A DNA stretch of 64,000 nt from Gnetum montanum (lineage: Eukaryota > Streptophyta > Gnetopsida > Gnetales > Gnetaceae), in assembly GCA_015680685.1 (NCBI GenBank), contig MNCI01003306.1, forward strand, positions 714,980-778,979, written 5' to 3'. The position numbers were made by a program, and so were the translations under genes. Shown here one piece after another: positions 11,280 through 23,115 of this stretch. The notes under the pieces are model-generated. The model searched no databases, was not told the DNA's origin, and was given only the letters and a program-made list of their open reading frames with translations. How positions within the stretch are numbered: position 1 is the first letter of the stretch; each line of letters begins with the position of its first letter.

Positions 11280-12440
11280 TTTTTTTCTCTCTCAGAAGAA
11301 GAAGAAGAAGAAGCCCTCATCTGCTGTTGCTGTTTCCCCAGCAGCAGCCGCAGCCATTGAAGGTCTAATATGAGTAGTTTAGGGAGTTTTAGTAGCAGAC
11401 GCAACAAGGCCAGTAGTGATGGGGAAGTTTCTGGAACACGGCCCGGCCCTCTGTGATGTAATGATGATAATGATGATGGTAGTGGGTAGAAGTATCAGCA
11501 GAAGCAGCTGCTGCTGCTGAAACAGTAGCTGCAGCAGTAGTAGCAGATGGGTGGTGGGTTTTGTTTTTGTTTGAATTCGGGAACTGGTTTTCGCAGAGGG
11601 TTAAGGAGGAGGAGGAGGAGGAGTAGTACTAGTAGCAGTAGCAGTAATAGTAATAATGATAATAATAATGTAAAGTGATTGGATTGCGTTTAAAGTCAAA
11701 AGAACCCAGTGCAGTAGCCTTGCCAAGAATAGCATTCCGCAGGATCTTCACAGATCGAGGGCCATATCGACGCGTAGAAAGCAAAGAGGATCTTGTCTGA
11801 GTTCCACAGCAGATCACGTTTGTTGGGTTGTTTGTTGGGTGCGCACCCAAATCCAAATCCAAATATATTTGCCCTTGGAGTTTTGTTGGATTTTGGATTC
11901 GGGATTTGCAATTAAAACCCAGCAGGAGGAGGAGGAAGAAGGGGAATTTTGTTGGATTTGGGATTCCGGATTTTAGATTTAAGGAGGAGGAGGAGCCACA
12001 GCCCCAGAAAGACATGGGACGAGCATTTAGGAGAATGCATCAGATTCAGGGGAATGGATTTGGTTGAAAGCAATCCACACACTGCAATCCTGGGCGAATT
12101 TCAGCTTTACATTCTTTCATCCCCAAATCTTCTCAGCTCAGCCTCTCCTACATCCTAAATTTTGGCTTCCCAAAGCCTGAAATACTGGATGTGCTGCTCA
12201 TCCACAATTCCCATCTCCCCTTCTCCGTTTTCTTTGCTTGGTTTTCCATCTTTCCTCCTCCGATTCTTTCTTTACTTCCCATCACCTGCAGATTCCTAAA
12301 AATGGCAGAAGATTCATGGGAGACTGATAGTGAAGCATGACCCTCGCATTTATTATTACCAGCCATCAACTTCTCAGAATATTTAGGCATAGCTTTACCA
12401 GTGTCAGACTGAACTAGGACAGCCACCAACCTTTATACCT
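11280..12440 (-). promoter_or_regulatory. Putative 5' leader and proximal promoter of the SPEAR/TIE gene, rich in trinucleotide repeats
   Basis: The stretch upstream of the start codon holds many short triplet runs: gaa (about 11295-11313), gctgct/cagcag (about 11500-11540), ggagga (about 11607-11624) and taataa (about 11650-11670). It also has paired ccaaatccaaatccaaat runs near 11850. On the minus strand, tataaaggt near 12430-12437 could be a TATA box. Several short frames on both strands follow from the low complexity, and I see no protein in them. The transcription start and any leader intron cannot be fixed from sequence. Confidence 0.4.
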
Positions 12441-12571
12441 AAATCACAGAATTCAAAATGCAACTAGTTTTCCATTTGAGAGAAGTGACCTTGATAGGTT
12501 TGTTGAATGTTAATTCAAAACTCTCCTTTCTTGACTAACAAAACTTGCCAAGACTCCCCCCATATGAAGTG

Positions 12572-12629
12572 TGTTTGTGACATGTGGGTGTTCTTAACCT
12601 TGTTTGTGACATGTGGGTGTTCTTAACCT
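12572..12629. repeat. 29-bp exact tandem duplication
   Basis: The unit tgtttgtgacatgtgggtgt... ending taacct occurs at 12572 and 12601 without differences. Confidence 0.9.
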
Positions 12630-12635
12630 TGGGAA

Positions 12636-12848
12636 ATGACCTTGCAGTGTAAGGAAAGGAAGGTTTTCTATCCATGTGAGGACGTTAATGACTTTGACTT
12701 CATGTTTCATCCGGGGCGTGGAGTTTACCATATTCACAACAAAATTGGATTTCACATCATGGGATCTCCAAAAGCTAGAAACTTCAAAAGTGTCAAGGCA
12801 ATTATGGAGCAAGTCTACTTAATTCTAGAAGGTATGAGCTTGACCTAG
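12636..12848 (+). other. Unrecognised 70-codon open frame
   Basis: A plus-strand frame encodes a hydrophilic peptide containing FHPGRGVYHIHNKIGFHIMG. The composition is protein-like and contrasts with the flanking AT-rich DNA, but no upstream promoter, splice partner or known domain is evident. It may be an exon remnant or a piece of a decayed transposon. I do not assign a function. Confidence 0.25.
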
Positions 12849-12849
12849 C

Positions 12850-14600
12850 AACATTGTTGCACTTTCCATCTCCCTTCACCAAACTAGAACTAGATGATTA
12901 TATGGTTAGAGTGCATGGCTTGTTAGGTGCAAATCATGGGTTAAATTTTAAAGAGTATGTTTGCAGGTTTAATTTTAAAGGGTATGTTAATCTCTTATCG
13001 CAATACTATTCATAAATTTTCAACTCAAAAAGATATATAAATGCAAATTTGTATATCATGTTAAGTGTCATCCTCAAAATAATGAATAATAATGAAATTT
13101 TTTTTGAAGTACATCAAATCATTAATATAGAAATGAGTGTTGGTTCTAGCATGCACTTTGGAAACTCATACTCAACTCACTCTACTTGCCCATGTTGTGA
13201 ATTACAAAAATGAATTCAACAAGCCCAAATTCAAGGTAATAAAAGGCCATATTTACATATGGAAATGCAACAAAATTAAGTAAAAGCATAGAGTCAAAGT
13301 TCAAATTTCAAGAAAAGACAAAGATCAAGATGAGGGGGGGAGGTGGGGCGGGGGCGGGGGCGGGGCGGGGTTTGAACCTCAAAAGAATACATAATAAGAT
13401 TAAAAAAAATTTAAGAGTACATCAAATCATTGAATAGAGAGTTTAAAGAAAAAGTCTAACGGGTTTGGAGATGCCTTTTCAACTTTTCATCCTTTATAAC
13501 CAATCTTGAAAAACTTGCCCTTTAGGTTACAAAAAAGGATTAGCCCTTGCCCTTATTTAGAAGCACCCTTATGGGTTTTCACTTCTTACTAAAGGATTTC
13601 TTGCAAATAGAAGGAAAAAACTTCCTTTAAAGAAAAATGAATACATGAATGAGAGATAAAGAAAAAATAGTAACAAAAGTTGCAAGGTTTCCATCCTTGA
13701 ACTTACAAAACAAAAAGAAATTAATGTTGTACAAAACAAATCAATTGTTCAACTTTCACTAGGAGCTTTTTTACTTGAAGTTGTAAATGAAAAGTGACAT
13801 TTTTGAGAATCTAGTATTTGACACCTAAAGAGAGATCATAGTTATGCTTGTGTTGCCTGAAAATAATTGCATGCCAAAGGTTCTATTGCAATAAGGATTA
13901 TCGTAATCTGAGATTCGACACAATCTAACACAAAATTGAGCGAGGCAATCTCCTAGCCATTAAACAATCCAAGAAAATCAATCTCTCAATTAATCTCCCT
14001 CAAATTAAAAGGGGACTTGCAGGTCATTGGAAAAACCTAATAACTTGAACCAAATGTTTTTGCCAAAGATTAGTGGATATTAAGTAGGAAGAGAAAAAGT
14101 TCATGTGTGGAATAGTTGAGAAAAATAAAAAGAGATAATGTGTAGAAAACATGTATAATCCATAGTGAAATAAAGTACAAGGTGTATGTAGGACAGAAAA
14201 GTTAAAAACATGTATCTAGCTAGTAGTAAAGATGATTGAAAATAGAACATGAAATGAGATAAATCTAAAAAAGTTAGATCCAAAAGACAACCATTGAAAA
14301 TAGATCTAAAATGGATCTAGATAAAACCTAAAAATAGGAAAATTGAAAAAGGTAAATACAAATTATGAGATGGAGAATAGGAACCTACTGAAAATGTTCT
14401 AGAAAGATGTATTGGGGATTAAAGGTGTCTGATGAGGAGCTGTTTTATCTCCATGTCTGCCATTATACTACCATAACCAATGTTACCTACTCATAACCCC
14501 ATTTTGGGCAATGTTACTATTCCATCAATTCCTAGAGTTCTACCTAAATTGAAGCTTCTATTGCAAAATCTATCATCCAAGCTTCAAGTCAACGAGGATT
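12850..14600. other. AT-rich intergenic DNA; no gene seen
   Basis: No convincing coding region. A short phrase around acatcaaatcatt occurs near 13110 and again near 13418, suggesting an old duplication. The only striking feature is the G-run at 13334-13371. Confidence 0.5.
13334..13371 (+). other. G-rich tract with G-quadruplex potential
   Basis: The plus strand has at least six consecutive runs of four or more G separated by one to three bases (ggggggg, gggg, ggggg, ggggg, gggg, gggg). It is embedded in DNA that is otherwise about two thirds A+T. Four runs with short loops satisfy the standard quadruplex pattern. Confidence 0.75.
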
Positions 14601-14619
14601 AAATAGGAAATTTCACATC

Positions 14620-17200
14620 ATTGCATGGGGGTAGTCATGCAATCTACATCATTCATTTCCTTATTGATCCCATTATCCCCTATTTTCCTTGCTCCAGTGC
14701 CCAAAAGAGTCTCATTGTTAAATTTTACTAAGTACAATGTGGAGTTTGATCCCACAAACCATGTTATCACATTCTATAATGTATGTATGCTCCTAACTAA
14801 TTATCCCCATACCATCTTATGTAGTTTTTCTAACTCTTTAACAAGAAAGACACTTGAATGGTATAAGGTCTTACCTTATGGATCCATTACCTCCTTGGAG
14901 CAATTCTTCATTGCCTTTGTGGAGAGATTCAAATACAACATTAGCAGGGTGAAAATTTGCAAAAATTCTTAGCTATGAAGCATGCTCCCAATGAGTCTAT
15001 CTCTAAGTTTATCTCATGATGGACATTTGTAACAATGGAGCTCATACATCCATTGCCTGATGATCAGTTGTTAAAAATCTTTGAATGATTTGTACATGAT
15101 TACATCAGAGGAAAGTTGGTCTATCTTAGGCCACTTAGCCTCCACAATGCCATCACCTTTGCTAAACACATTAAGGAGGTGGCTATTTAGCGTATTAATC
15201 CAAAGTGGATTAGTTTTTGTAACAAGGCAAACAAAGCATTAGGCAAAGACAAATTAACCCAAAATTCTAGTCAAATTGTGGCCTCGATGAACCATACTAC
15301 ACTAGGATCATCTTCAAATAATGGAGATAGTGGCAAGAACAAGGATCCAAATCCAAAACCCAATGGTGACGGGAAAAATACATTCAATAATGGTCAATAG
15401 AGGTCACAAAGGGGCAAATCCAAATATCACAAATTTCCAATGACATACATTCAACTATATAGCATGCTGCTAAAAGATAGGCATATTACTCCTAAATAGG
15501 TCTAAGAACAAAGACATGATTTAAAAGGTTCCAAACCTTGGCTATTGATCCTTTCCACTATGTGGAGGGAGATCCACATGTCCCTAAGTGGTACAATCCT
15601 AACAAGTTTTGCTACTATCACGAGACTCTAGGTCATGCTACTATCATGAGGCTCTAGGTCATGCTACTAGGATTGTAACATGATCAAAGATGATGTTTAA
15701 GCATTGGTGGAAAAAGTAAAAATTGTGGTCAACACTCTTACACAACCCAACAATCAAAACATGCAAAATTTTCAAGATCCTTTCAATGCACATTCAAGGA
15801 GAATTTTGACCTTCCATTTAAAGCCCAAAGATAATTGCCTAAAACCCCCTTTGTCATTGAAATGGATTCCTCCTAATGTTAATCTTTCTCATCCTCTTAT
15901 TCAATCATATCAAGGCTCAAAAATCATTTTGTTATTAATCTCTCCTAGAATGATACTAATGCTTCCACCACCCAAAATGTACGTAGGGCCCCATTAGTCA
16001 TGAATATGACACCTCATTATGATGAAGTTTCTATTCATTCCTAACCTACCTTTAGTTATCATCCCTCTCCTCAAATGAATAAAGTTTCTACATCTACTCA
16101 GCCTATTGATTATCCCCCTATTTTATCCTATGCTATTTCTCCTACATCTCATTCTTTCTCTTCACCCAAGTCACAAGAGCCTTGCTTGCTTCCTACTTCC
16201 ACTTCGCCTATAAGGATCCTTACCCTTGCTCAAAAGGAAGTAGTGGTCAACAACAAAGGCAAAGAGAAGGAACATGCCAACAAGTAGCCTATTCAAAACA
16301 AAAATAAAGTTTTATTCTAGGGTACATCAAGCACAAGTCCTCCTACTCTCATCATCATTACAACTCTTCCATCTACATTAGATGCCATCCCTATTGCACT
16401 AGTTTCCAAGGATGCAACTCCTAGGGGTAAGGATTTACCCTAAATTACTGCTACAATGAAGTCAAACGAAACAAACCTTTCCCTTTTTTATCTTATTTCC
16501 ACTTCAAAGGAACATCATTTAGTGTTAGAGGAGCTTCTAAAGTCTATCACAGTAGCTTCAAACATTCAACCTCATGTTCATGTGATCTCATCAATGCTTA
16601 ATCCTCCACACTATGATACCAAATATTGGGTTTTCATGGAAGAAAACTTCAAAATACATCTTATGATGGATGCCATGTGCCAACTTCCAATCAACATCAC
16701 CATACAAAATGAAGATAACAAGTTACTACCCTTGGTGCATGTCGATGATGAAGCCAAAACTAATCTCATCTCATGGATAGTCATTGAGCATCTCAACCTT
16801 GAAAAATGAGGCACATACTCTAATTGCAACTCCTCTTTAGTTTCATTCAATGATGCTAGAGTATAAATTCTATGCGTAATAACATTACCTTTTTCAATAG
16901 TGAGTTTGATTACATCTTAGATCATATTTGCTATTATTTAAGACTCTTCTAGAATTAAGACTATTCTAGGATAACCTTAGTTAACATACCATCATGCTAT
17001 TTTTTCATCTATGCATCAAGAGATATATTTTCCTTGTAAAGATGAGGAGGTAGTCATACATGTTGATCCTAAATTTCTAGTTCTCTTATGTTTAGATGTT
17101 ATGGAAGATACTAGCTTAGGATCTCAACCTGCTTTCATTAGTCAAACATCTTCAACAAAAAAATCTAACAAATCAAGCTCAAGCAATTCTTGATCTTCTA
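14620..17200 (+). pseudogene. Decayed Ty3/gypsy retrotransposon gag to protease region
   Basis: An open stretch at 14625-14972 has the retrotransposon gag signature: FDPTNHVITFYN, then CSFSNSL, then LEWYKVLPYGSITSLEQF and FVERFKYN. In plant Ty3/gypsy Gag the order is the same, with a W-Y/F core before a Ser-Ile loop. A zinc-knuckle-like sequence (CYYHETLGHAT) follows at about 15609-15690, broken by a small tandem duplication. Downstream pieces at 15704-17190 are proline- and serine-rich. Around 16980-17070, SSMHQEIYFPCKDEEVVIHVD resembles the segment after the aspartic protease core in plant gypsy polyproteins. No reverse transcriptase, integrase or LTR of this family is visible, so it is a truncated relic. 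Many stops and frameshifts separate the pieces. It is a different family from the elements at 50-64 kb. Confidence 0.7.
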
Positions 17201-19560
17201 GTACTTATAAATTCGTAGAATTGGGATTCGGTAAATTAGACATCATTGAGTCTATTAAGAGTGTAAAGGTTCCTAGTAGATTTGGAGTCAAGAAATCTAT
17301 TACTAAGGCATTATTGCCTTGAACTGTTTCTTCTTTATTTTATCATTTTTTAAATTTTAATATTTAGGTATTTCTTAAGAGTTAATTCACTTTTGTTTCA
17401 TTACATTTTTACTTATTTTACTTTATTAATTTTTCATAATTACTATTTGTCTAGCATAGTTTTTCTTATTGCTTAAGTTTATTTACATTATGTTTTCATT
17501 ATACATTTTGTTTATTGGTTATTTTGTTTTTACCTTGGAAAAAATTGAAATACCATAAACATCCTACTATTGCAAAAACTCATAAAGACAAAAAAAAACT
17601 ATAAAAACTACAAGTATATACAATATAAAAGCCATAAAGAATAACAACCCTATACAACCCATAACATCATCAAGAATACTAAAGTTTATAAAAACAAAAT
17701 CCATCTCTGAAACATAATCATAACATCTATACATTAATCTTGGTTACCTAAAGCCTCATCGTGGGAAGGGAAAATCTTTCCCACCACTATTGCATCCTCC
17801 ATATTATTCTCCCTATTACTAGAACCTCCTAGGACATCTACATGTGCAAAAATAAAATTCAAAATAATAAAGCATAAAATCCATAAAAATACTAACTACT
17901 ATTAAAAACCAAAAACTACAAAAATATTAAGATTAATAAAAATCAACAAAAACAACAAAGTTCAAATAGAGTAAACCGTATTCCTTGTTGTTGGCAACCA
18001 TTTGGGACCACCAACGTTGTCCTTCGATCTTGTGATTGGGACCATGGGAAATGAAGGTGTTCACTCAAACTTGGGTTTAGGTGCTTGCTGGTCTGTGGCA
18101 ACACCAAAGCCTAGATACCTCCAAATAAACTTAGTGGTAATAGAGTAAACTATGTGTAAATGTGTGTTTGTTGTTGGAATTGTTGAAATGGTTGGGTTTG
18201 TGTATGAAACTGTAATTGGCTATCATAAAAGAAATTCAGCTAAACTTGTTGAACACTATGAGTTATCAAAGATTCCTATTTTGTCAAGTCACTTAGTCTA
18301 TATAGTCCCTATAGTCCATTGCTTGAAATAAATAAAATTTCACAAAAAATACTTGAGCACAATTCTTCAGAAATCTACTTCTAATTTCTTCCAGAGAGAC
18401 AGTTCCACAAGAAAACTAGAAATAGAGCGAGATTCAATGGATTTTAGAAAGAGAAAAGAAAAGAAAAGAAGATTTGTATGAAATCTCAAACATTTAAGCG
18501 AGATAAATTGAAGATGATAAAAAACTTCACAATAACACTATTTCAATTCAATCTAAGTATTACAAAGTGTCTAAACCCTTTGAGCTCAACAAGCAATTTC
18601 ATAAAAGATACTCTTATTAAACTACCAAAATGCTTTGTAAATGACAAAGTACAAGCTTTAATTTGGCTAGTTAATAATTGTCAAGAATTGCAAAAAATAG
18701 AAATATGAGATCGAATTTGACAATTTCAAGATTGAAATATCAAGGTAATAAACTTTTTAAAAAATGAAGCTATTTCAAATCAGCTCAAAGTATCAAAGAT
18801 TTTCTATACCCTATAAACTCAAAAATAGGCAATTTCATATAGACATTAATGTTAAATTTCTAAAGATGCTTTTCAAAGATAACATAAGCTCTTATATGGC
18901 AACCAAATAGAAGTCCAGAATTGCACAAAAATAGAGCCATAAGAGTAATAAAAAAAATCCCAAAATTAAATGTCAAACATGATACTATCTAAACCAATCA
19001 CTAAGCAACTAAGACAAAATGGAAAGAAAAGAACTCATAGGATTAAAAGAAAGTACCTAAATTAATGCCTTTAGCAAGCCATACTTTAAAATAAATCTTC
19101 AATATGTTTCTTCCCAATTTATCCTAAAATTCCCCCTCTTTATTCTATCCTTGAAGTCTTTTTATAGTTACTTGGGTAGTTACAATCATCATGAGGGTTA
19201 GTTATAACCATCATAGAGTTAAATACTATAGTTGCCAAGTGTTCAATTTGGTAGTTACAACCATCATGGTAGTTAGAACTACTATAGAGGAAGTTGTAAC
19301 TACTATGGAAATAAAGGTTATAGTAGAAACTTTTCCCATACATAGACATTGAATAATTGGGGCCAGGTTACCATTGTTCCCATTAGGCAATTACAAAGCC
19401 TATGATGTGGTAGGTGAGGGCATGGGTATGTATGATGTGAATTTTTTATTAATGTACATGGATAATGTGTTGTCATGCACACAGATGTGTTTCATGTTGG
19501 CATGCATGCATACTCATGCTAACAATGATGGACTATGAATCACACATCCTCACATCTCTT
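17200..19560. other. Very AT-rich DNA; no gene seen
   Basis: Several short frames exist (for example 18478-18708) but read as low-complexity Lys/Asn/Ile-rich sequence without recognisable domains. Around 19180-19320 the phrase gttacaaccatcat/agttgtaactactat recurs in both orientations. It could be the remains of the gypsy element to the left, but I see no LTR. Confidence 0.45.
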
Positions 19561-19564
19561 TAAC

Positions 19565-20172
19565 CTATGGGGTGATGCAACTAGAACCCTCTTGAAGTCA
19601 CAACCGGAAGGCATTGAAGCCTCCTAGAAGGGAATAATTGCTTGTCATTTAATGCAATCGAAAGGAAGATGGTCATTTGGAAGGTGGAAGATCAATTGGA
19701 AGGAATTATGACATTTTAGAAGGGAAGAATTACTTAAAGATTGTGGCTTTTAGATGGTAGAGGGTTAACTAGAAGTAAGGTCTTGCTACTAGAACCCTCC
19801 TGCAGTCCATACCAGAAGGCACTTAAACCTTCTAGTAGGGAACAATTGCTCAAAGATTGTGACTATTGGAAGGAAAAGGATCATTCAGTTGCAAATTGTA
19901 GCTAAACTATGGGGTGGTGTGACTAGCAACCTTTCACAGTCACAATCGAAAGACATAGAAACCTCCCAGAAGGAAACAATTGTTTGTAATTTGATGTAAC
20001 TAGAATAAAGATGGTCACTTGAAAGGCAGAAGATCAACTAGAAGGCATTAAGACCTTTTGAAAGGGATGAATTTCTTGGAGATCGTGGCTTCCAGATGGT
20101 AGAGGGTAAATCAGAAGCAAAGTCTTAGTAAATTGTGAGCATGTGCTACTAGCACCCTCTCACAATTTATAC
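19565..20172. repeat. Hierarchical satellite array, left part
   Basis: Diverged head-to-tail units of about 345 bp start at phrases like ggtg-tgactag-aacc-tc-cagtcacaa (19571, 19913). Inside each unit a block of roughly 100 bp recurs two or three times, marked by agaaggcattaagaccttct followed by agaagggaataattgctt. The array stops abruptly at about 20172, within the sequence corresponding to tagtccatactggaaggc of other units, and resumes at about 21738. Confidence 0.7.
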
Positions 20173-21738
20173 CTAAAACACCACCAAATTTGGGCTGTGG
20201 CTGCTCGACTGCAAATTTGTCTAAGTGTCAACATGAGGCCACTTTCTACAAATTTTTCTAAGTGTTGGGACTACACTCTCCACTGCCCTAGAATGTAGTC
20301 AGCCTAGTAGAAAGGCCAATTTTGCAAATTTTTCTAAGCTAGATGCTGCAAAATTTTCTAAGTGTTAAGACTACACTCTCCATTGCCTTGGAGTGTAGTT
20401 AAGCATAGTCAACATGAAGACCTAGTTTTTGTAGATTTTTTCTAAGTGTTGAGACTATGCTCTCCACTAGCCCAAAGCGTAGTCAAGTGTAGTCAATTGG
20501 AAGTTAGTTTTTGCAATTTTTGACAAGTGCCGGGACTATGCTCACCCCCAGTCAAGAGTGTAGTTAGCACATAGTCATATTTTGTAAAATATTTTCTAAG
20601 TGTGGGACTACGCTCTCCCCTAGTCTAGAGCATAGTCAATCGTAATTAGCCAAAATAGCCTCCAAAGGCCTCCACAATGTAGCACTGACATTTAGCTCAG
20701 TTCTAACTCACCTCCAGCAAGCATAGTTAGCAAAAATGCATCTTTTTTATATCCCTTTTGTCCTCAAAATTGTAACTATGATCAACCCCAAACAATACAA
20801 TGGAGAGCATAGTCTCTAAAGTTGCATTTTTTTCAATTACATTATGGTCCTCTTAGCGCATATACATGCACTTTGCAACGTAGTCACAATCTCTCAGCCT
20901 TGCAGAGTTAAGTAGAACAGAGTAGAGCATAACACTGCTAGCTTTAGTGGAAAGCATAGTTGGGTGGAAGCATAGTCCCAACGGTCCCATTGCCATGTGG
21001 CAACCATCCTACACTTCATGCTAAGCCTAGCCCTATAAATACCCTAGCCCTTAACATTTTCAAGGTTGGAAAATTTTGGGTAGTTGGGCAAATTTGAGCA
21101 TTGAGTAAAGGCACACCAGTGAACTAGAGAGAGGTAGAGTTGCATACCATCGTAGCCCCATTGCAAGAAACCATAAGACATTGCAACCCACTACACATTG
21201 TGGTTGCCAACCCAATAGGCACAAACACCATGGTAGAACATCAATCTTCATGGCTAAACATCCCCAAGACTATGGCTATGTTGTCCACTATGCCTATTGT
21301 ACACCATGTACCTTCTCACCCCTTCTGAAGTTAACTATGCTCAACCTCATTTGGGGTGGTGTTTTGTTTCTCTCTCTTTCATTCATTGCATTTTCAACAT
21401 TTTACATGCATTTTCTATCATTTTAATGCATAACTACACCTACGCAGTGGTCCCAACACATTGACACCTTTGTTTCTTGCTGAAACCCTTGACTACGCTC
21501 ACCTCTGTTGACACTGCTGTCATTGTGAACACCACTTGACACTTAGCATTGTTTTGCTTATGCATCGTAGCTAACTATGTTGCACCCCAGTTGCACTTGG
21601 TAAGTCCTTATTTGATTGACAAGACCATTCAGGGCACCCCGTCTCTACCTCCAACGGACCCTCGCATGGACGTGGGGTCAAATTATGCACTCGTGGACCC
21701 CTCGGTGTTCTAGCCATTGATGTTTTTAGTTGCTACAA
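20173..21738 (+). mobile_element. 1.57-kb insertion in the satellite, possible solo LTR
   Basis: This segment breaks the satellite in mid-unit. From about 20215 to 20660 a phrase like tttctaagtgttgggactac followed by actctccac and a gtagtca tail recurs about five times at 80-100 bp spacing. Downstream is a TATA box (tataaat, 21034-21040). A repeat-rich U3 followed by a TATA box and a transcribed part would fit a solo LTR. However, I cannot find clean TG...CA ends or a target duplication, and short frames at 21060-21426 have no recognisable product. Confidence 0.45.
21034..21040 (+). promoter_or_regulatory. TATA box of the inserted segment
   Basis: ccTATAAATaccc lies 370 bp after the five-fold repeat, as a core promoter would in an LTR. 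It is called from sequence alone. Confidence 0.45.
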
Positions 21739-23115
21739 TATTGGGAGGCATTTAAACCTTCTGGTAGGGAATAATTGCTTGAAGATTGTGGTTTTCGAAA
21801 GGTAGAGGGTCATCTAGTTGCAAACTGTAGGCAAACTACAACGTGGTACAACTAGCATCCTCCCACAGTTACAACTTAAAGGCATCAAAACCTTCTAAAA
21901 GGGAATAATTGGTTATAATTTGATGCAATCGAAAGGAAGGAGGTCATCTGGAAGGTGGAAGATCAACTAGAAGGCATTAAGACTTTTGAAAGGGAATAAT
22001 TGGTTGGAGTTGTGGCTTTTAGATGGTAGAGAGTAAAGTAGAAGTAAGATCTTAATAAACTACAAGCACGTGCTACTAGCACCCTCCCGTAGTCCATACT
22101 GGAAGGCACTCAAACCTTCTAATAGGTAATAATTTTTTGGAGATTGTGGCTTTCGAAAGGTAGAGGATCATCTAGTTGCAAACTATAGCTAAACTACAGG
22201 CCTCCCACAATTACAACTAAAAGGCACCAAAACCTTTTAGAAGGGAACAATTGCTTGTAATTTGATGCAACTGAAAGGAAGATGGTCATCTGGAAGGGGG
22301 AAGATCAATCGAAAGGCATTAAGGCCTTCTAGAAGGTAATAATTGCTTGAAGATCATGACTTCTGAATGGTAGAGGACAAATCGAAAGTAAGGTCTTGGT
22401 AAATTATGAGCACGTGCTATTAGCACCCTCCCATAGTTCATACTAGAAGGCACTCAAACCTTTCGATAGGGAACAATTGCTTAGAGATTGTAGCTTCTAC
22501 AAGGTAGAGGATCATCTAGTTGCAAATTGTAGCTAAACTATGGGGTGGTGTGACTAACATTCTTCCATAGTCACAACTGAAAGGTATTGAAACCTTCTAA
22601 AATCAAAAAATTGCTTGTAATTTGATGGAATTAGAAGGAAGATGGTCATATAGAAGGCAAAAGATTAACCAGAACGCACTGAAACCTTTCAAAAGGGAGA
22701 AATTACTTTTAATTTGATGTAATCGAAAGGAATATGGCCATATGAAAGGTGGAAGATCAACTAGAATGCATTAAGACCTTCTAAAAGGGAAGAATTTCTT
22801 GGAGATTATGGCTTCTAGATGGTAGAGGATAAACCAGAAGCAAGGTGTAGGTAAATTGTGAGCACATGCTACTAGCACCCTCTCATAGTCCTTACTGGAA
22901 GGTACTCAAACCTTCTGGTAGGGAGAAATTGCTCAGAGATCATGACTATTGAGAGAAAGAGGATCATCTGGAAGGTTGAAGACTATTCAAAAGGCATTAA
23001 GACCTTCTAGTTATGAATAATTTCTTAGAGATTGTGGCTTCTAGAAGGTAGAGGATCAACTGGTAGCAAGGTCTAGGTATACTATGAGGAAGTGGATAGT
23101 AGCACTCTTCGAAAG
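21739..23115. repeat. Hierarchical satellite array, right part
   Basis: It continues the array at 19565-20172 with the same phrases. Unit starts lie near 21840, 22195 and 22540 (intervals of about 355 and 345 bp). One junction (22193-22200) has lost about 20 bp. Toward 23100 the units become degenerate and the array fades. No coding potential is seen. Confidence 0.7.

Noticed and set aside
10858-11360. Plus-strand and other-frame open frames over exon 1 of the SPEAR/TIE gene (10858-11094, 10907-11257, 11142-11360)
   Set aside because: They mirror the repeats of exon 1 (His, Ser/Gly, triplet runs). Only the minus-strand frame from 11279 has a family motif and joins to spliced exons.
11629-12429. 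Several minus- and plus-strand frames of 70-130 codons upstream of the SPEAR/TIE gene
   Set aside because: They consist of low-complexity, repeat-derived peptides with no domain. They are better explained as leader or promoter sequence.
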